Assembly (NCBI GenBank): GCA_001464275.1
Contig: LNFL01000139.1
Coordinates: 1-64,000, forward strand
Length of the DNA: 64,000 bases
Origin: Actinobacteria bacterium Ga0077560
GTDB taxonomy: Bacteria; Actinomycetota; Thermoleophilia; Miltoncostaeales; Miltoncostaeaceae
Direction: 5' to 3'
A program made the position numbers and the translations under genes. The notes under the pieces are model-generated. The model worked only from the letters and a program-made list of their open reading frames with translations. It was not told where the DNA came from and did not search any database. This document shows positions 18,268 to 27,357 of the stretch, piece after piece. Positions within the stretch are counted from its first letter, which is position 1; each line of letters opens with the position of its first letter.

Positions 18268-18271
18268 GCGC

Positions 18272-18835
18272 TCAGGCGGCGCCGGCCTCCGGCGCCGCCT
18301 CCTGGGCGGCGATCGCCGCCATGAACTCGGGGACGGCGGCGGCGAGCACCTCGGTGCGCGCATCGAGTCCCAGCCGCTCCCGCAGGCCGGGGAACACGAT
18401 GCCCAGCGCGGCGGCGGCCGCGTCGCCCACCGCGACCCACACGCACAGCTCCCCGCCGCCGACGTGCCCCACCACATCGCGCATCCCCTCCCACCGCGCA
18501 GGCGCCCAGCGCCGCGCCGGGCCGATGACCCGCGCGCGACGGCCGTCGTCGCTGGGCCACACCACGAACGCGTCGGTCCAGCCCATGGCCTCCAGGGCCC
18601 GCGCGTGTGCGGGGTCCAGCCGGGCCGGCGGCAGCGGGGCGCGCGGCGGCGCGGCCAGCACCACCAGGTGGCCGGTGATGTCGCCGTCCTCGATCTCCGC
18701 CACACCGCGCTGGAGAATCCGCATGCGCAGCGGCAGGCGTCCGCGCTCGTACCGCCACACCGCCTGCACGAACGGGCCGATGCCCGTCCGCGCGGTGGAC
18801 GCCGTCACATGGGCCGGGTGTTGGGGGTCCGTCAT
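18272..18835 (-). CDS. Hypothetical protein
   Basis: MTDPQHPAHVTASTARTGIGPFVQAVWRYERGRLPLRMRILQ; consistent coding frame, converges with SDR. Confidence 0.6.
   Translation of the reverse strand: MTDPQHPAHVTASTARTGIGPFVQAVWRYERGRLPLRMRILQRGVAEIEDGDITGHLVVLAAPPRAPLPPARLDPAHARALEAMGWTDAFVVWPSDDGRRARVIGPARRWAPARWEGMRDVVGHVGGGELCVWVAVGDAAAAALGIVFPGLRERLGLDARTEVLAAAVPEFMAAIAAQEAAPEAGAA
18274..18300. terminator. 12-bp perfect inverted repeat at a convergent junction, overlapping the 3' end of the minus-strand CDS
   Basis: aggcggcgccgg-cct-ccggcgccgcct. Confidence 0.5.
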
Positions 18836-18844
18836 GCGACACCC

Positions 18845-18868
18845 CTTCCCCGCCGTGACGACGGCAAC
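18845..18868 (-). promoter_or_regulatory. SigB/SigF-like box GTTG-N14-GGGAAG
   Basis: Minus strand GTTGCCGTCGTCACGGCGGGGAAG. Confidence 0.35.
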
Positions 18869-18883
18869 CACCGGCAGGGTGCG

Positions 18884-18907
18884 GTTGCCCGCGGGAAGCG
18901 GGGGTAC
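18884..18907 (+). promoter_or_regulatory. SigB/SigF-like box GTTG-N14-GGGTAC
   Basis: gttgcccgcgggaagcgggggtac, 40 nt before DUF1360 ATG. Confidence 0.45.
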
Positions 18908-18946
18908 CAGGGGCGCCGACCACCCGAACCGGAAGGACCGGTGCAG

Positions 18947-19477
18947 ATGACCCAGACAGCGACGGCGAGGACGACGGACACCGCGCCTCGCCGCGATTAC
19001 GCGGCGCTGAGCGCGGCGTTCGCCGTGGGAATGGCGGCACTGTCGGTGGCCGCCCGCGGCCGGGGCACGGCCGGGCGGGCCGAGACCACCGAACTGCCCG
19101 CCCTCGCGCTCGCCACCTTCGGGCTGAGCCGCATCCTGGTGCACGAGAAGGTGGCCGGCTGGGCGCGCACCCCCTTCGTGGCGGAGGGCGTTGATGGCCG
19201 GCCGCCGCGCGGCGATGGGCTGCGGCGCGTGGTCGGCGAGCTGCTCACCTGCACCCGGTGCACCGGGGTCTGGGTGGGCGCGGGCCTCGTGGGCACGCGC
19301 ATCCTGGTGCCGCCGCTGGGCCACGTGGCCACCGCGGCGTTCGCCGCCGCCGGGGCGAACGACCTGCTCCAGGCAGGGTTCACGGCGCTGCGGAGGACCG
19401 CCGGGCAGGCCGGAACGCGGGTTTGCGGCACCGCCGCGGCGGGCAGCAATGACCGGCATGCCAGCGAGAGGAGGTGA
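18947..19477 (+). CDS. DUF1360-like membrane protein
   Basis: LALATFGLSRILVHEKVAGWARTPFV, GELLTCTRCTGVWVGAG. Confidence 0.75.
   Translation: MTQTATARTTDTAPRRDYAALSAAFAVGMAALSVAARGRGTAGRAETTELPALALATFGLSRILVHEKVAGWARTPFVAEGVDGRPPRGDGLRRVVGELLTCTRCTGVWVGAGLVGTRILVPPLGHVATAAFAAAGANDLLQAGFTALRRTAGQAGTRVCGTAAAGSNDRHASERR
19421..19446 (+). promoter_or_regulatory. SigB/SigF-like box GTTT-N16-GGGCAG
   Basis: gtttgcggcaccgccgcggcgggcag inside the DUF1360 3' end, upstream of ChaB-like gene. Confidence 0.3.
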
Positions 19478-19481
19478 CGCG

Positions 19482-19883
19482 ATGCCCGGATCCGACGAAC
19501 TCCCGTCCACCCTGCGCCGGTCGGGGGAGAAGGCCCGGCGGACGTGGGCCGAGGCCCACGACAGCGCCGTCAGGACCTATGGCGAGGGTGAGCGGGCCCA
19601 CCGCACCGCTTGGGCGGCCCTCAAGCACACCCACGAGCGCGTGGACGACCGGTGGGTCCCCAAGGACCGGCCGGGGCCCAGCGACCCCCAGGCGGCCCGG
19701 TCGGGCCGCGACGCCCGGCTGGGCGACGGAGAGACCTTCGGCGGGGTCGACTACGAGGGCAGCACCCGGCAGGAGCTCTACGAGCGGGCCCGGCGACTGG
19801 GCGTGTCGGGCCGCAGCCGCATGTCGAAGGCGGACCTGGCGCGGGCGATCGCCCGCGCACAGCAGAACGCATCACGCAGGTGA
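19482..19883 (+). CDS. ChaB-like protein with C-terminal Rho-N/SAP-like segment
   Basis: ELPSTLRRSGEKARRTWAEAHDSAVRTYGEGERAHRTAWAALKH; STRQELYERARRLGVSGRSRMSKADLARAI. Confidence 0.75.
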   Translation: MPGSDELPSTLRRSGEKARRTWAEAHDSAVRTYGEGERAHRTAWAALKHTHERVDDRWVPKDRPGPSDPQAARSGRDARLGDGETFGGVDYEGSTRQELYERARRLGVSGRSRMSKADLARAIARAQQNASRR

Positions 19884-19936
19884 GTGGCGGACGCCCCGGG
19901 CGCCGCCCGGGGCGGATCCCCGTCGGCCCCGCGCGG

Positions 19937-20260
19937 TCAGCGCGCGGGCGGAGAGAGGGTCCCGGTGAGGCCCACCAGCGCCAGCAGGTTGGCGACGTGC
20001 CGGGGGGCCGAGGGCGACGGCTCCGGGATCGACAGCTCGGCGCGGTCCATCGTGGCCCGCTGCCGGGCGTGCACCAGCGCCTCCAGGAGCGGGGAGGTGC
20101 AGATCTCGAGCCCGCTGAGCTCCACGGTCACGGACATCCCGATGTCCATGAGCAGGATGACCCGCTCCCCGAGACGGCGTGCCTGGTCGGCGGTGGGATG
20201 GCCACCAACGACCACCAGGGCGGACCGCCCACTCACCACGACCGACACCACTCCGCTCAC
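19937..20260 (-). CDS. STAS-like domain protein
   Basis: VSGVVSVVVSGRSALVVVGGHPTADQARRLGERVILLMDIGMSVTVELSGLEICTSPLLEALVHARQRATMDR. Confidence 0.55.
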   Translation of the reverse strand: MSGVVSVVVSGRSALVVVGGHPTADQARRLGERVILLMDIGMSVTVELSGLEICTSPLLEALVHARQRATMDRAELSIPEPSPSAPRHVANLLALVGLTGTLSPPAR

Positions 20261-21387
20261 CGCACCCGCCCTCCGTCGTCTCCTCCCCGCTCTGTTCCCC
20301 GTGGACGTTGCGGAAAAACGTCGGTGGGCCGGTCGTCCGCGGTGGAGCTGCGCAGCAGGGCCACCACGGCGCGTTCCGCGGCGGACTGCCCGGGACGCCT
20401 TGGCAGGGCGTCGGCGACACCCGGCGAGGAGATGGTGCGGCCCGCCAGGTAGTGGTCGATGACCCGTGGATCGATGTAGCTGCGCCGGCACACGGCCGGG
20501 GTGTTGTTGAGCTGCTCGGCGACGAGCCGGCACGCGGTGGCCGCGGCGCGTTCCCGGCGGCGCCCCGGCGGCAGGTCGTCCATGCCGTCGAGGGTCACCG
20601 CCGCCGCCACGGTGGCCGCCCAGGTGCGGAAGTCCTTGGCCGTGTAGGCCACGCCCATGTACCGCTTGATGTACGCGTTGATGTCGGTGGAGCGCACGTC
20701 CACCAGGCCGCCGTCGGGTCCCCGATGCTTGAGCACCTCGTGCCCCGGCAGCGCGTCCATCTCCTCCAGCACACGTGCCAGCCGGGCGTCCTCCACCTCG
20801 GCGGTGTGCCGCTTCCCGCCCTTGGCCTCGAAGTCGATGATGATCGTGTCGTCCTCGATGGTGAGGTGACGGGACCGCAGCGTGGCGAGCCCGAAGGTCT
20901 TCGCGCCCTTCGCGTAGCGCTCCCCGCCCACGCGAATCCACGTGCGGTCGAGCAGGCGCACGCCGGCCGCGAGGGCGGTGTCGCGGTCCAGCTCGCGGGC
21001 GCGCAGGTGCCGGCCCACCGCCCGCCGCAGCTCCGGCAGGGCCTCCGCGAACTCCAGGATGCGGTCGTGCTTGGCGCGGTCCCGCTCCTCCCGCCAGGCC
21101 GGGTGGTACAGGTACTGCTTGCGGCCCGCGGCGTCGATGCCGGTGGCCTGCAGGTGTCCCCGCCGCGACCGGCACAGCCACACCTCCCGCCACGCCGGCG
21201 GCACGGCCAAGGCCCGCAGCCGCGCCAGCGTGCCGGCGTCGTCGATCGTGCGGCCGCGGTGGTCCAGGTACTGGAAGCCGCGGCCGCGCCGCAGCCGGGT
21301 GTATCCGGCTTCGCGGTCCGACGAGTGGCGCAGGCTCGGCACGCGGTGGCGGTACCCGGCGGGGCCCGCGCCAACCACCCGGGTCAT
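20257..21387 (-). CDS. DNA topoisomerase IB (poxvirus-like)
   Basis: GFQYLDHRGRTIDDAGTLARLRALAVPPAW, IDAAGRKQYLYHPAWREERDRAKHDRILEF, DINAYIKRYMGVAYTAKDFRTWAATV, NTPAVCRRSYIDPRVI. Confidence 0.93.
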   Translation of the reverse strand: MTRVVGAGPAGYRHRVPSLRHSSDREAGYTRLRRGRGFQYLDHRGRTIDDAGTLARLRALAVPPAWREVWLCRSRRGHLQATGIDAAGRKQYLYHPAWREERDRAKHDRILEFAEALPELRRAVGRHLRARELDRDTALAAGVRLLDRTWIRVGGERYAKGAKTFGLATLRSRHLTIEDDTIIIDFEAKGGKRHTAEVEDARLARVLEEMDALPGHEVLKHRGPDGGLVDVRSTDINAYIKRYMGVAYTAKDFRTWAATVAAAVTLDGMDDLPPGRRRERAAATACRLVAEQLNNTPAVCRRSYIDPRVIDHYLAGRTISSPGVADALPRRPGQSAAERAVVALLRSSTADDRPTDVFPQRPRGTERGGDDGGRVR

Positions 21388-21964
21388 GTGCGAGCGTATG
21401 CGGATGCGGCGCGTCTCGGTGGTGGGCAACTCCGGCAGCGGCAAGTCGACGCTCGCGCGCCGCATCGCGGCGGCGCTGGACGCGCCGTACATCGAGCTGG
21501 ACGCCATCCACCACCTGCCGGGGTGGACGCCGATCCCGGTGGACCGGTTCCTCGCCGAGATGGACCGCCGCACCCGGGCCGACCGGTGGGTGGTGGACGG
21601 GAACTTCCGGCGGGTGGTGGTGGAGGGCCCGGTGTGGGAGCGCGCGGACACGGTCGTGTGGCTCGACCCGCCACGACACGTCGTGATGCGGCAGCTCATC
21701 GGGCGCACGCTGCGACGCGCCATCACGCGCGAGGAGCTGTGGAACGGCAACCGGGAGCCGGTGCTGCGCCAGTTCTCGCCCGACCCGCGCCGCTCGATCA
21801 TCGTCTGGGCCTGGACGCGCCACCGCGTGTACCGGCGGCGCTACGCCCAGGCGATGCGGGACCGACCCGACCTGGCGTTCGTCCGGCTGCGTTCCCACCG
21901 CGAGGCCGAGGCGTGGCTGCGCGGGCTCGGGACGGCCGCGGCTACCCCAGACGCACCGGCCTAA
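21386..21964 (+). CDS. P-loop kinase-like protein (adenylate kinase/topology-modulation-like)
   Basis: VSVVGNSGSGKSTLARRIAAALDAPYIELDAIHHLPGW, WVVDGNFRRV. Confidence 0.85.
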   Translation: MCERMRMRRVSVVGNSGSGKSTLARRIAAALDAPYIELDAIHHLPGWTPIPVDRFLAEMDRRTRADRWVVDGNFRRVVVEGPVWERADTVVWLDPPRHVVMRQLIGRTLRRAITREELWNGNREPVLRQFSPDPRRSIIVWAWTRHRVYRRRYAQAMRDRPDLAFVRLRSHREAEAWLRGLGTAAATPDAPA

Positions 21965-21974
21965 TCCCACAGCG

Positions 21975-21999
21975 ACGCCCCCGCGGGACCGGGGCGTTT
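21975..21999 (+). terminator. Hairpin with short T-run after the P-loop kinase
   Basis: acgcccc-cgcgggacc-ggggcgtttc. Confidence 0.5.
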
Positions 22000-22021
22000 C
22001 TCCGTTCAGACCGTTGGGTAC
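21996..22021 (+). promoter_or_regulatory. SigB/SigF-like promoter box GTTT-N16-GGGTAC
   Basis: gtttctccgttcagaccgttgggtac, 42 nt upstream of the heptose/GT operon ATG at 22063. Confidence 0.5.
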
Positions 22022-22062
22022 CTGCCGCGCGTTCCGGTTGGATCGACCGCGGGAGTCGGAGG

Positions 22063-22995
22063 ATGCGGATCCTGAGCTGGCACGTGCACGGTGCGTGGAG
22101 CACCGCGTTCGTGCACGGGGACCACGATCACGTGGTGCCGGTGGTGCCCGGTCGCGGGGCGGACGGCCGCGGCCGGGCGCGCACGTATGGCTGGCCCGAC
22201 CGGGTGCGGGAGGCGACGCCGGCGGAGATCGGCGACACGGCCTTCGACGTGGTGGTGCTCCAGCGCCCCGATGACGAGCGGCTGCTGCTGGAGTGGACCG
22301 GGCTGCGCGCGGGCCGCGACGTGCCGGCGGTCTACGTGGAGCACAACGCCCCGCAGGGCCGCATCACCGACATGCGCCACCCGGTCGCCGATCGCCGCGA
22401 CCTGACGCTGGTCCACGTGACGCACTTCAACGCCCTGTTCTGGGATGCCGGATCGACCCCCACGCGGGTCATCGAGCACGGCGTGCCGGACCCCGGCGCC
22501 CGGTACACCGGGACGCTCCCGCACGCCGTGGTGGTGGCCAACGAGGCGCCCCGCCGCGGGCGCGTGGTGGGCGCCGACCTGCTGGGCGCGCTCAACGGCG
22601 ACGTGGCGATCGACCTGTTCGGGATCGACTCCGAGCGGCTCGGCGGCCATGGGGATGTGCCACACGACCGGCTCCTCACCGAGATGGCGCGGCGGCGGAT
22701 GTACCTGCATCCGGTGCGATGGACGTCGCTGGGCCTCTCGCTCGTGGAGGCGATGCACCTGGGCATGCCGGTGGTCGCCCTCGCCACCACCGAGACCGCC
22801 GAGGCCGTGCCGGCGGCGGCCGGGGTTGTGTCCAACCGCGTCGACCGCCTGCGCGCCGCGATGGCGCGGTTCCGCGACGACCCGGTGGCGGCCGCCGACG
22901 CCGGGCGCGCCGCGCGCGCCCACGCGACGCACCGGTTCGGACTGCGGCGGTTCCTGGAGGACTGGGACCGGCTGCTCGAGGAGGTCGCGACATGA
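22063..22995 (+). CDS. Glycosyltransferase (GT4/GT1-like)
   Basis: MRILSWHVHGAWSTAFVHGDHDHVVPVVPGRG; TSLGLSLVEAMHLGMPVVALATTETAEAVP. Confidence 0.82.
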   Translation: MRILSWHVHGAWSTAFVHGDHDHVVPVVPGRGADGRGRARTYGWPDRVREATPAEIGDTAFDVVVLQRPDDERLLLEWTGLRAGRDVPAVYVEHNAPQGRITDMRHPVADRRDLTLVHVTHFNALFWDAGSTPTRVIEHGVPDPGARYTGTLPHAVVVANEAPRRGRVVGADLLGALNGDVAIDLFGIDSERLGGHGDVPHDRLLTEMARRRMYLHPVRWTSLGLSLVEAMHLGMPVVALATTETAEAVPAAAGVVSNRVDRLRAAMARFRDDPVAAADAGRAARAHATHRFGLRRFLEDWDRLLEEVAT

Positions 22996-24209
22996 GGGTC
23001 GATCTGGTGTCCGAGCACGCGAGCCCGCTGGCCGCCATCCGAGGCGCCGACTCCGGCGGCCAGAACGTGCACGTCGCCGCCCTCGCGCAGGCGCTCGCAC
23101 GGCAGGGCGTGGAGGTGACCGTGCACACCCGGCGCGACGACCCGGACCTGCCGCGCCATGTGGCGATCGGTCACGGCGTGACCGTGCACCACGTCGATGC
23201 CGGGCCCGCGCGGGCGATCCCGAAGGACGCGCTGCTGCCGCACATGGGGACCTTCGCCCGCCGCCTGCTGGAGGACTGGGGCACCACCCCGCCGGACCTG
23301 GTGCACGCCCACTTCTGGATGAGCGGCATCGCGGCGATGGCCGCCGGCCGCGAGGCCGGCATCCCCGTGGTGCAGACCTTCCACGCCCTCGGCGTGGTGA
23401 AGCGCCGGCACCAGGGTGCCGCCGACACCTCGCCGGATGCCCGGGTGGCCCACGAGGCCCTGCTGATGCGCAGGGCCGACCGGGTGATCGCCACGTGCAG
23501 CGACGAGGTGTTCGAGCTGCTGCGGCAGGGCGCGGACCGGCGGCGGGTGTCGGTGGTGCCCTGCGGTGTGGACACCGACCGCTTCACCCCCCCCGGCCCG
23601 GTGGACCCCCGTGGGGACCGGCCGCGGGTCCTGGTGGTGGGGCGGCTCGTGCCGCGCAAGGGGGTGGACGACGCCATCCGGGCGATGGCCCTCGTACCGG
23701 GGGCCGAGCTGGTGGTGGCCGGAGGCCCGGAGGCGGCATGCATGCGCACCGACCCGGAGGTGCGCCGCCTGCGGCGCATCGCCCGGGGCGCCGGCGTGGC
23801 GGACCGGGTGGAGCTGCGGGGCGCGGTGGGTCGTGACGAGATGCCCGCCCTGCTGCGGTCCGCCGACGTCGTGGTGTGCGCACCCTGGTACGAGCCGTTC
23901 GGGATCGTGCCCCTGGAGGCCATGGCCTGCGGCGTGCCGGTGGTGGCCGCCCGGGTGGGCGGCCTGGTGGACACCGTGGTGCACGAGGTGACGGGTCTGC
24001 ACGTGCCGCCCCGCGACCCGCGGGCCATCGGGGCCGCCGTCCGCGCGCTCCTGGAGGACCCGCGGCGGCGGATCATGATGGGCAGCGCCGGAGTGCACCG
24101 GGCCAGGACGCGCTTCGACTGGTCCCGCGTGGCGGCCGGCACCCTGGAGGCGTACGCGCGGACGATGGCGCCCGCCGGCGCCGGGCGGCGGGTGGGGGTG
24201 GCGCCATGA
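22992..24209 (+). CDS. Family 4 glycosyltransferase
   Basis: SEHASPLAAIRGADSGGQNVHVAALAQALARQGVEV, VPCGVDTDRFTPP, VVGRLVPRKGVDDAIRAMA, EPFGIVPLEAMACGVPVVAARVGGL. Confidence 0.93.
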   Translation: MRVDLVSEHASPLAAIRGADSGGQNVHVAALAQALARQGVEVTVHTRRDDPDLPRHVAIGHGVTVHHVDAGPARAIPKDALLPHMGTFARRLLEDWGTTPPDLVHAHFWMSGIAAMAAGREAGIPVVQTFHALGVVKRRHQGAADTSPDARVAHEALLMRRADRVIATCSDEVFELLRQGADRRRVSVVPCGVDTDRFTPPGPVDPRGDRPRVLVVGRLVPRKGVDDAIRAMALVPGAELVVAGGPEAACMRTDPEVRRLRRIARGAGVADRVELRGAVGRDEMPALLRSADVVVCAPWYEPFGIVPLEAMACGVPVVAARVGGLVDTVVHEVTGLHVPPRDPRAIGAAVRALLEDPRRRIMMGSAGVHRARTRFDWSRVAAGTLEAYARTMAPAGAGRRVGVAP

Positions 24210-24811
24210 GCACCGCCGCCGTCGAGCACGTCGAGCGGCTGCGCCGCGCGCTGGACGACTTCTCCCCGCAGGTGCCGGTGGCCGCAGGATGGGGCCGGCA
24301 CCTGGCCCGCGTGCTCACGGGCGGCGGGCGCCTGCTGGTGGCCGGCAACGGCGGCAGCGCCGCCCACGCCCAGCACCTCACCGGCGAGCTGGTGGGCCGC
24401 TACCGCGACGACCGGCGGCCCCTGAGCGCGCTTGCCCTGCACGCGGAGACCACCAGCCTCACCGCGATCGTCAACGACTACGGGGCCGACGAGGCGTTCG
24501 CCCGCCAGGTGCGCGCCCACGGCCGCGCCGGGGACGTCCTGCTGCTGGTCTCCACCTCGGGGCGCAGCACCAACCTGCTGCGCGCCGCCGAGGCGGGCCG
24601 GGAGACCGAGCTGACGGTGTGGGGCCTCACCGGCCCCCTGCCCAACCCCCTCGCGGCCCGCTGCGGCGCGGCCATCGGGGTCCCCGCCGACAGCACCGCC
24701 ACGATCCAGGAGGTCCACCAGGTGGTGGTGCACCTGGTGTGCGACGCGGTCGACGCGACCCTGGCCGCGCCCCGCCGGCGGCACATCCACCTCGTCCACG
24801 GAGGCCATTGA
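24206..24811 (+). CDS. SIS-domain sedoheptulose-7-phosphate isomerase-like (GmhA-like)
   Basis: LLVAGNGGSAAHAQHLTGELVGRY, LLLVSTSGRSTNLLRAAEAG. Confidence 0.85.
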   Translation: MSTAAVEHVERLRRALDDFSPQVPVAAGWGRHLARVLTGGGRLLVAGNGGSAAHAQHLTGELVGRYRDDRRPLSALALHAETTSLTAIVNDYGADEAFARQVRAHGRAGDVLLLVSTSGRSTNLLRAAEAGRETELTVWGLTGPLPNPLAARCGAAIGVPADSTATIQEVHQVVVHLVCDAVDATLAAPRRRHIHLVHGGH

Positions 24812-26160
24812 TGACGGCGGCGCTCCGCATCGCCGTGGTGGGGGACGTCATCCTGGACGCGGACCTCGACGGCAGCGCGAGCCGGCTGTGTCCCGACGCG
24901 CCCGCGCCCGTGGTGGAGCATCCGGTGGAGCACGCCCGGCCCGGCGGTGCGGGACTGGCCGCGTGGATGCTGGCCCGCGACGGACACGACGTGACGCTCG
25001 TGGCGGGGTTCGGCGCCGGCCCGTGCGGCCGCCGGCTGGGCGAGATGCTCGACCGCTGCGGCGTCACGATGGCCGACCTGGGCGGCGACGGACCGGGTGT
25101 CGAGAAGATCCGCGTGCGCGTGGGCGGTCAGGTGCTCCTGCGGCTCGACCGCGGCGCGCCCGCGGGCGTGGCCGGGGTGCCGGACGCCGTGCGGGCGGCG
25201 ATCGAGGGCGCCGACGCGGTGCTGGTCTCCGACTACGGGCTTGGCGTCTGCGCCGACGCGGGCGTCCGCCGGGCGCTGACCCGCGCCGGAGGCCCGGTGG
25301 TGTGGGATCCCCACCCGCGCGGCCCGGCACCGGTGCGCGGCGCCGCGCTGATCACGCCGAACGCCGCGGAGGCCACGGGCCTGGCCGGCGGTGGCGACGC
25401 GGCGCGCCTGCGCCGCGTGCTGGGCGCCGGCGCCGTCGCGGTCACCCGCGGCGCCGAGGGCGCGGAGCTCGCCGACGGCGCCGGGCCGGCGGTGCTGGTG
25501 CGCCCGCCGGTGGTGGCGACCGGGGACGCCCTGGGCGCCGGGGACCGCTTCGCGTCGGCCGCCGCGGCGGCCCTGGCGGGCGGGCGGGACGTGCAGGAGG
25601 CCGTGCGGTTCGCGGTCGCGGAGGCGTCGCGGTTCGTCGCGGACGGCGGCGTGGCGGTCCTGGGGGCGCCCGGACCACCCCCGCCCCCCGCCGGCGACGG
25701 CGAGGACGCCATCGCTCTGGCTCGCCGCGTCCGCGACAACGGCGGGACCGTCGTCGCGACCGGCGGGTGCTTCGACCTGCTGCACGCGGGCCACGTCACG
25801 TCGCTCGAGGCGGCCCGGTCGCTGGGGGACTGCCTGGTGGTGCTCCTGAACTCCGACGCCTCGGTGCGGCGGCTGAAGGGCCCCGACCGCCCGGTGGTGA
25901 GCCAGGACGACCGCGCCAGCGTGCTGCGCGCCCTGCGGGCCGTGGACGCGGTGATGGTGTTCGAGGAGGCCGACCCCGCCGCGGCGCTGGCGCGCCTGCG
26001 GCCGCACGTCTTCGCAAAGGGCGCGGACTACGACCCGGATCGCCTTCCCGAGGCGGCGGTGATGCGCCGTCTGGGGGGCCGTGTCGTGCCGCTGCCATTC
26101 GTCGCGGGTCGGTCCACGACCCGCCTGATCACGGAGGTGACCGCCCGTGCCCGCAGCTGA
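24811..26160 (+). CDS. hldE: Bifunctional heptose-7-phosphate kinase / heptose-1-phosphate adenylyl(nucleotidyl)transferase
   Basis: PfkB-type kinase with VATGDALGAGDRFASA; C-terminal VVATGGCFDLLHAGHVTSLEAARSLGDCLVVLLNSDASVRRLKG...KGADY. Confidence 0.9.
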   Translation: MTAALRIAVVGDVILDADLDGSASRLCPDAPAPVVEHPVEHARPGGAGLAAWMLARDGHDVTLVAGFGAGPCGRRLGEMLDRCGVTMADLGGDGPGVEKIRVRVGGQVLLRLDRGAPAGVAGVPDAVRAAIEGADAVLVSDYGLGVCADAGVRRALTRAGGPVVWDPHPRGPAPVRGAALITPNAAEATGLAGGGDAARLRRVLGAGAVAVTRGAEGAELADGAGPAVLVRPPVVATGDALGAGDRFASAAAAALAGGRDVQEAVRFAVAEASRFVADGGVAVLGAPGPPPPPAGDGEDAIALARRVRDNGGTVVATGGCFDLLHAGHVTSLEAARSLGDCLVVLLNSDASVRRLKGPDRPVVSQDDRASVLRALRAVDAVMVFEEADPAAALARLRPHVFAKGADYDPDRLPEAAVMRRLGGRVVPLPFVAGRSTTRLITEVTARARS

Positions 26161-26839
26161 GACCGACGTCGTGATCGTGACCGGGGGCGCGTCCGGCCTG
26201 GGCCGGGCCGTCGCCGCCGCCCTGCTGGCCGGCGGCGCGCACCCGGTGGTGCTCGATCGCGCGCAACCCGATCTCGATGTGGAGTGGGAGCCGGTGGACC
26301 TGGCCGACGCCAGGGCCGCCGAGGCCGCGGTGCGCCGGGTGGCCGAACGCCATGGGCGCCTGGACGCGCTGGTGGCGGCCGCCGGAACCGACGCCTGCGG
26401 CGACATCCTCGACGTGTCGGGTGAGGACTGGGACCGAGTGGTGCTGGTGAACCTGGTGGGGGTCGCCGCCGTGGTGCGTGCCGCGCTGCCCCATCTGGAG
26501 CGCGCCCGGGGACGGGTGGTCACCATCGCCTCCACCCTCGGCCTGCGCGCGCTGCCCGCCGCGACCGCCTACTGCGCGAGCAAGTTCGGCCTGGTGGGCT
26601 TCACCCGGGCGCTGGCCGCGGAGACGGCCGGGCGGGTCGGGGTGACGATGCTCGTTCCCGGGGGAATGGACACCGCGTTCTTCGACGGCCGCGAGGAGCG
26701 GTTCCGCCCCGGGCCGGACGCCATGCTGAACGACCCCGCCGATGTGGCCGACGCCGTGCTGTTCGCGCTGCGCACGCCTCCGGGGGTGGAGGTGCGCGAG
26801 CTGGTCGTGTGCCCGGCCATGGAGCCCAGCTGGCCCTGA
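26147..26839 (+). CDS. SDR-family oxidoreductase
   Basis: VIVTGGASGLGRAVAAALLAGGAHPVVLD, YCASKFGLVGFTRALAAE. Confidence 0.88.
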   Translation: MPAAETDVVIVTGGASGLGRAVAAALLAGGAHPVVLDRAQPDLDVEWEPVDLADARAAEAAVRRVAERHGRLDALVAAAGTDACGDILDVSGEDWDRVVLVNLVGVAAVVRAALPHLERARGRVVTIASTLGLRALPAATAYCASKFGLVGFTRALAAETAGRVGVTMLVPGGMDTAFFDGREERFRPGPDAMLNDPADVADAVLFALRTPPGVEVRELVVCPAMEPSWP

Positions 26840-26852
26840 CGGCGGCCAGGGG

Positions 26853-26885
26853 CCGGGAGGGCGGCCGCGACGGCCGCCCTCCCGG
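26853..26885. terminator. 15-bp perfect inverted repeat between convergent genes
   Basis: ccgggagggcggccg-cga-cggccgccctcccgg. Confidence 0.65.
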
Positions 26886-26892
26886 GACCCCG

Positions 26893-27357
26893 TCAGGCGC
26901 GGCGCTCCCCGTGCACCGCCGCGTCCATCTGCTCCCTCGCGTGCTCGGTGACCTGCTGGCCCTCCTCGGCGGCCCGCGTGCGGGTCACCTCGGCCGCCTC
27001 GCCCAGCACGTCCTTGCCGCGTTCCAGGGCCTCGTGGGCCGTGTCGGCCGCGGCGGCGCGCACCTCGCCCGCCATACCGCCCATCTTCTGGCGCTCCATA
27101 TCGGTGGACGGCAGCAGGGCCCCCACGAGGAACCCCGCCGCGGCGGAGCCCAGCGCGATCGCCAGCGGCTTCACCGCCGACCCGCCCTGTCCGCCGTTCT
27201 CCTGCAGGCCGTCCGAGATCCGCTCAGCGCGGTCGCGGATGGCGCCCTTGGCCCGCTCGGGCAGGTTGGCCCGGTGGCCCAGCTCCTCCGCCGTGGCGCC
27301 GATGCGGTCGCGCACGGTGCTCAGCTGAGTCCCGACCTGGCTCGTGTGGTCAGCCAT
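26893..27357 (-). CDS. DUF3618-like membrane-associated protein
   Basis: TQLSTVRDRIGATAEELGHRANLPERAK; AIALGSAAAGFLVGALLP. Confidence 0.65.
   Translation of the reverse strand: MADHTSQVGTQLSTVRDRIGATAEELGHRANLPERAKGAIRDRAERISDGLQENGGQGGSAVKPLAIALGSAAAGFLVGALLPSTDMERQKMGGMAGEVRAAAADTAHEALERGKDVLGEAAEVTRTRAAEEGQQVTEHAREQMDAAVHGERRA

Noticed and set aside
24478-26535. 685-aa minus-strand ORF over hldE
   Set aside because: Antisense shadow of hldE; no domain signature and His/Arg-rich composition.
22063-26839. LPS core biosynthesis locus
   Set aside because: GmhA/HldE/GmhB are present but no lipid A, Kdo or Lpt genes are seen and the DNA looks actinobacterial. Only a generic heptose-glycan call is justified.
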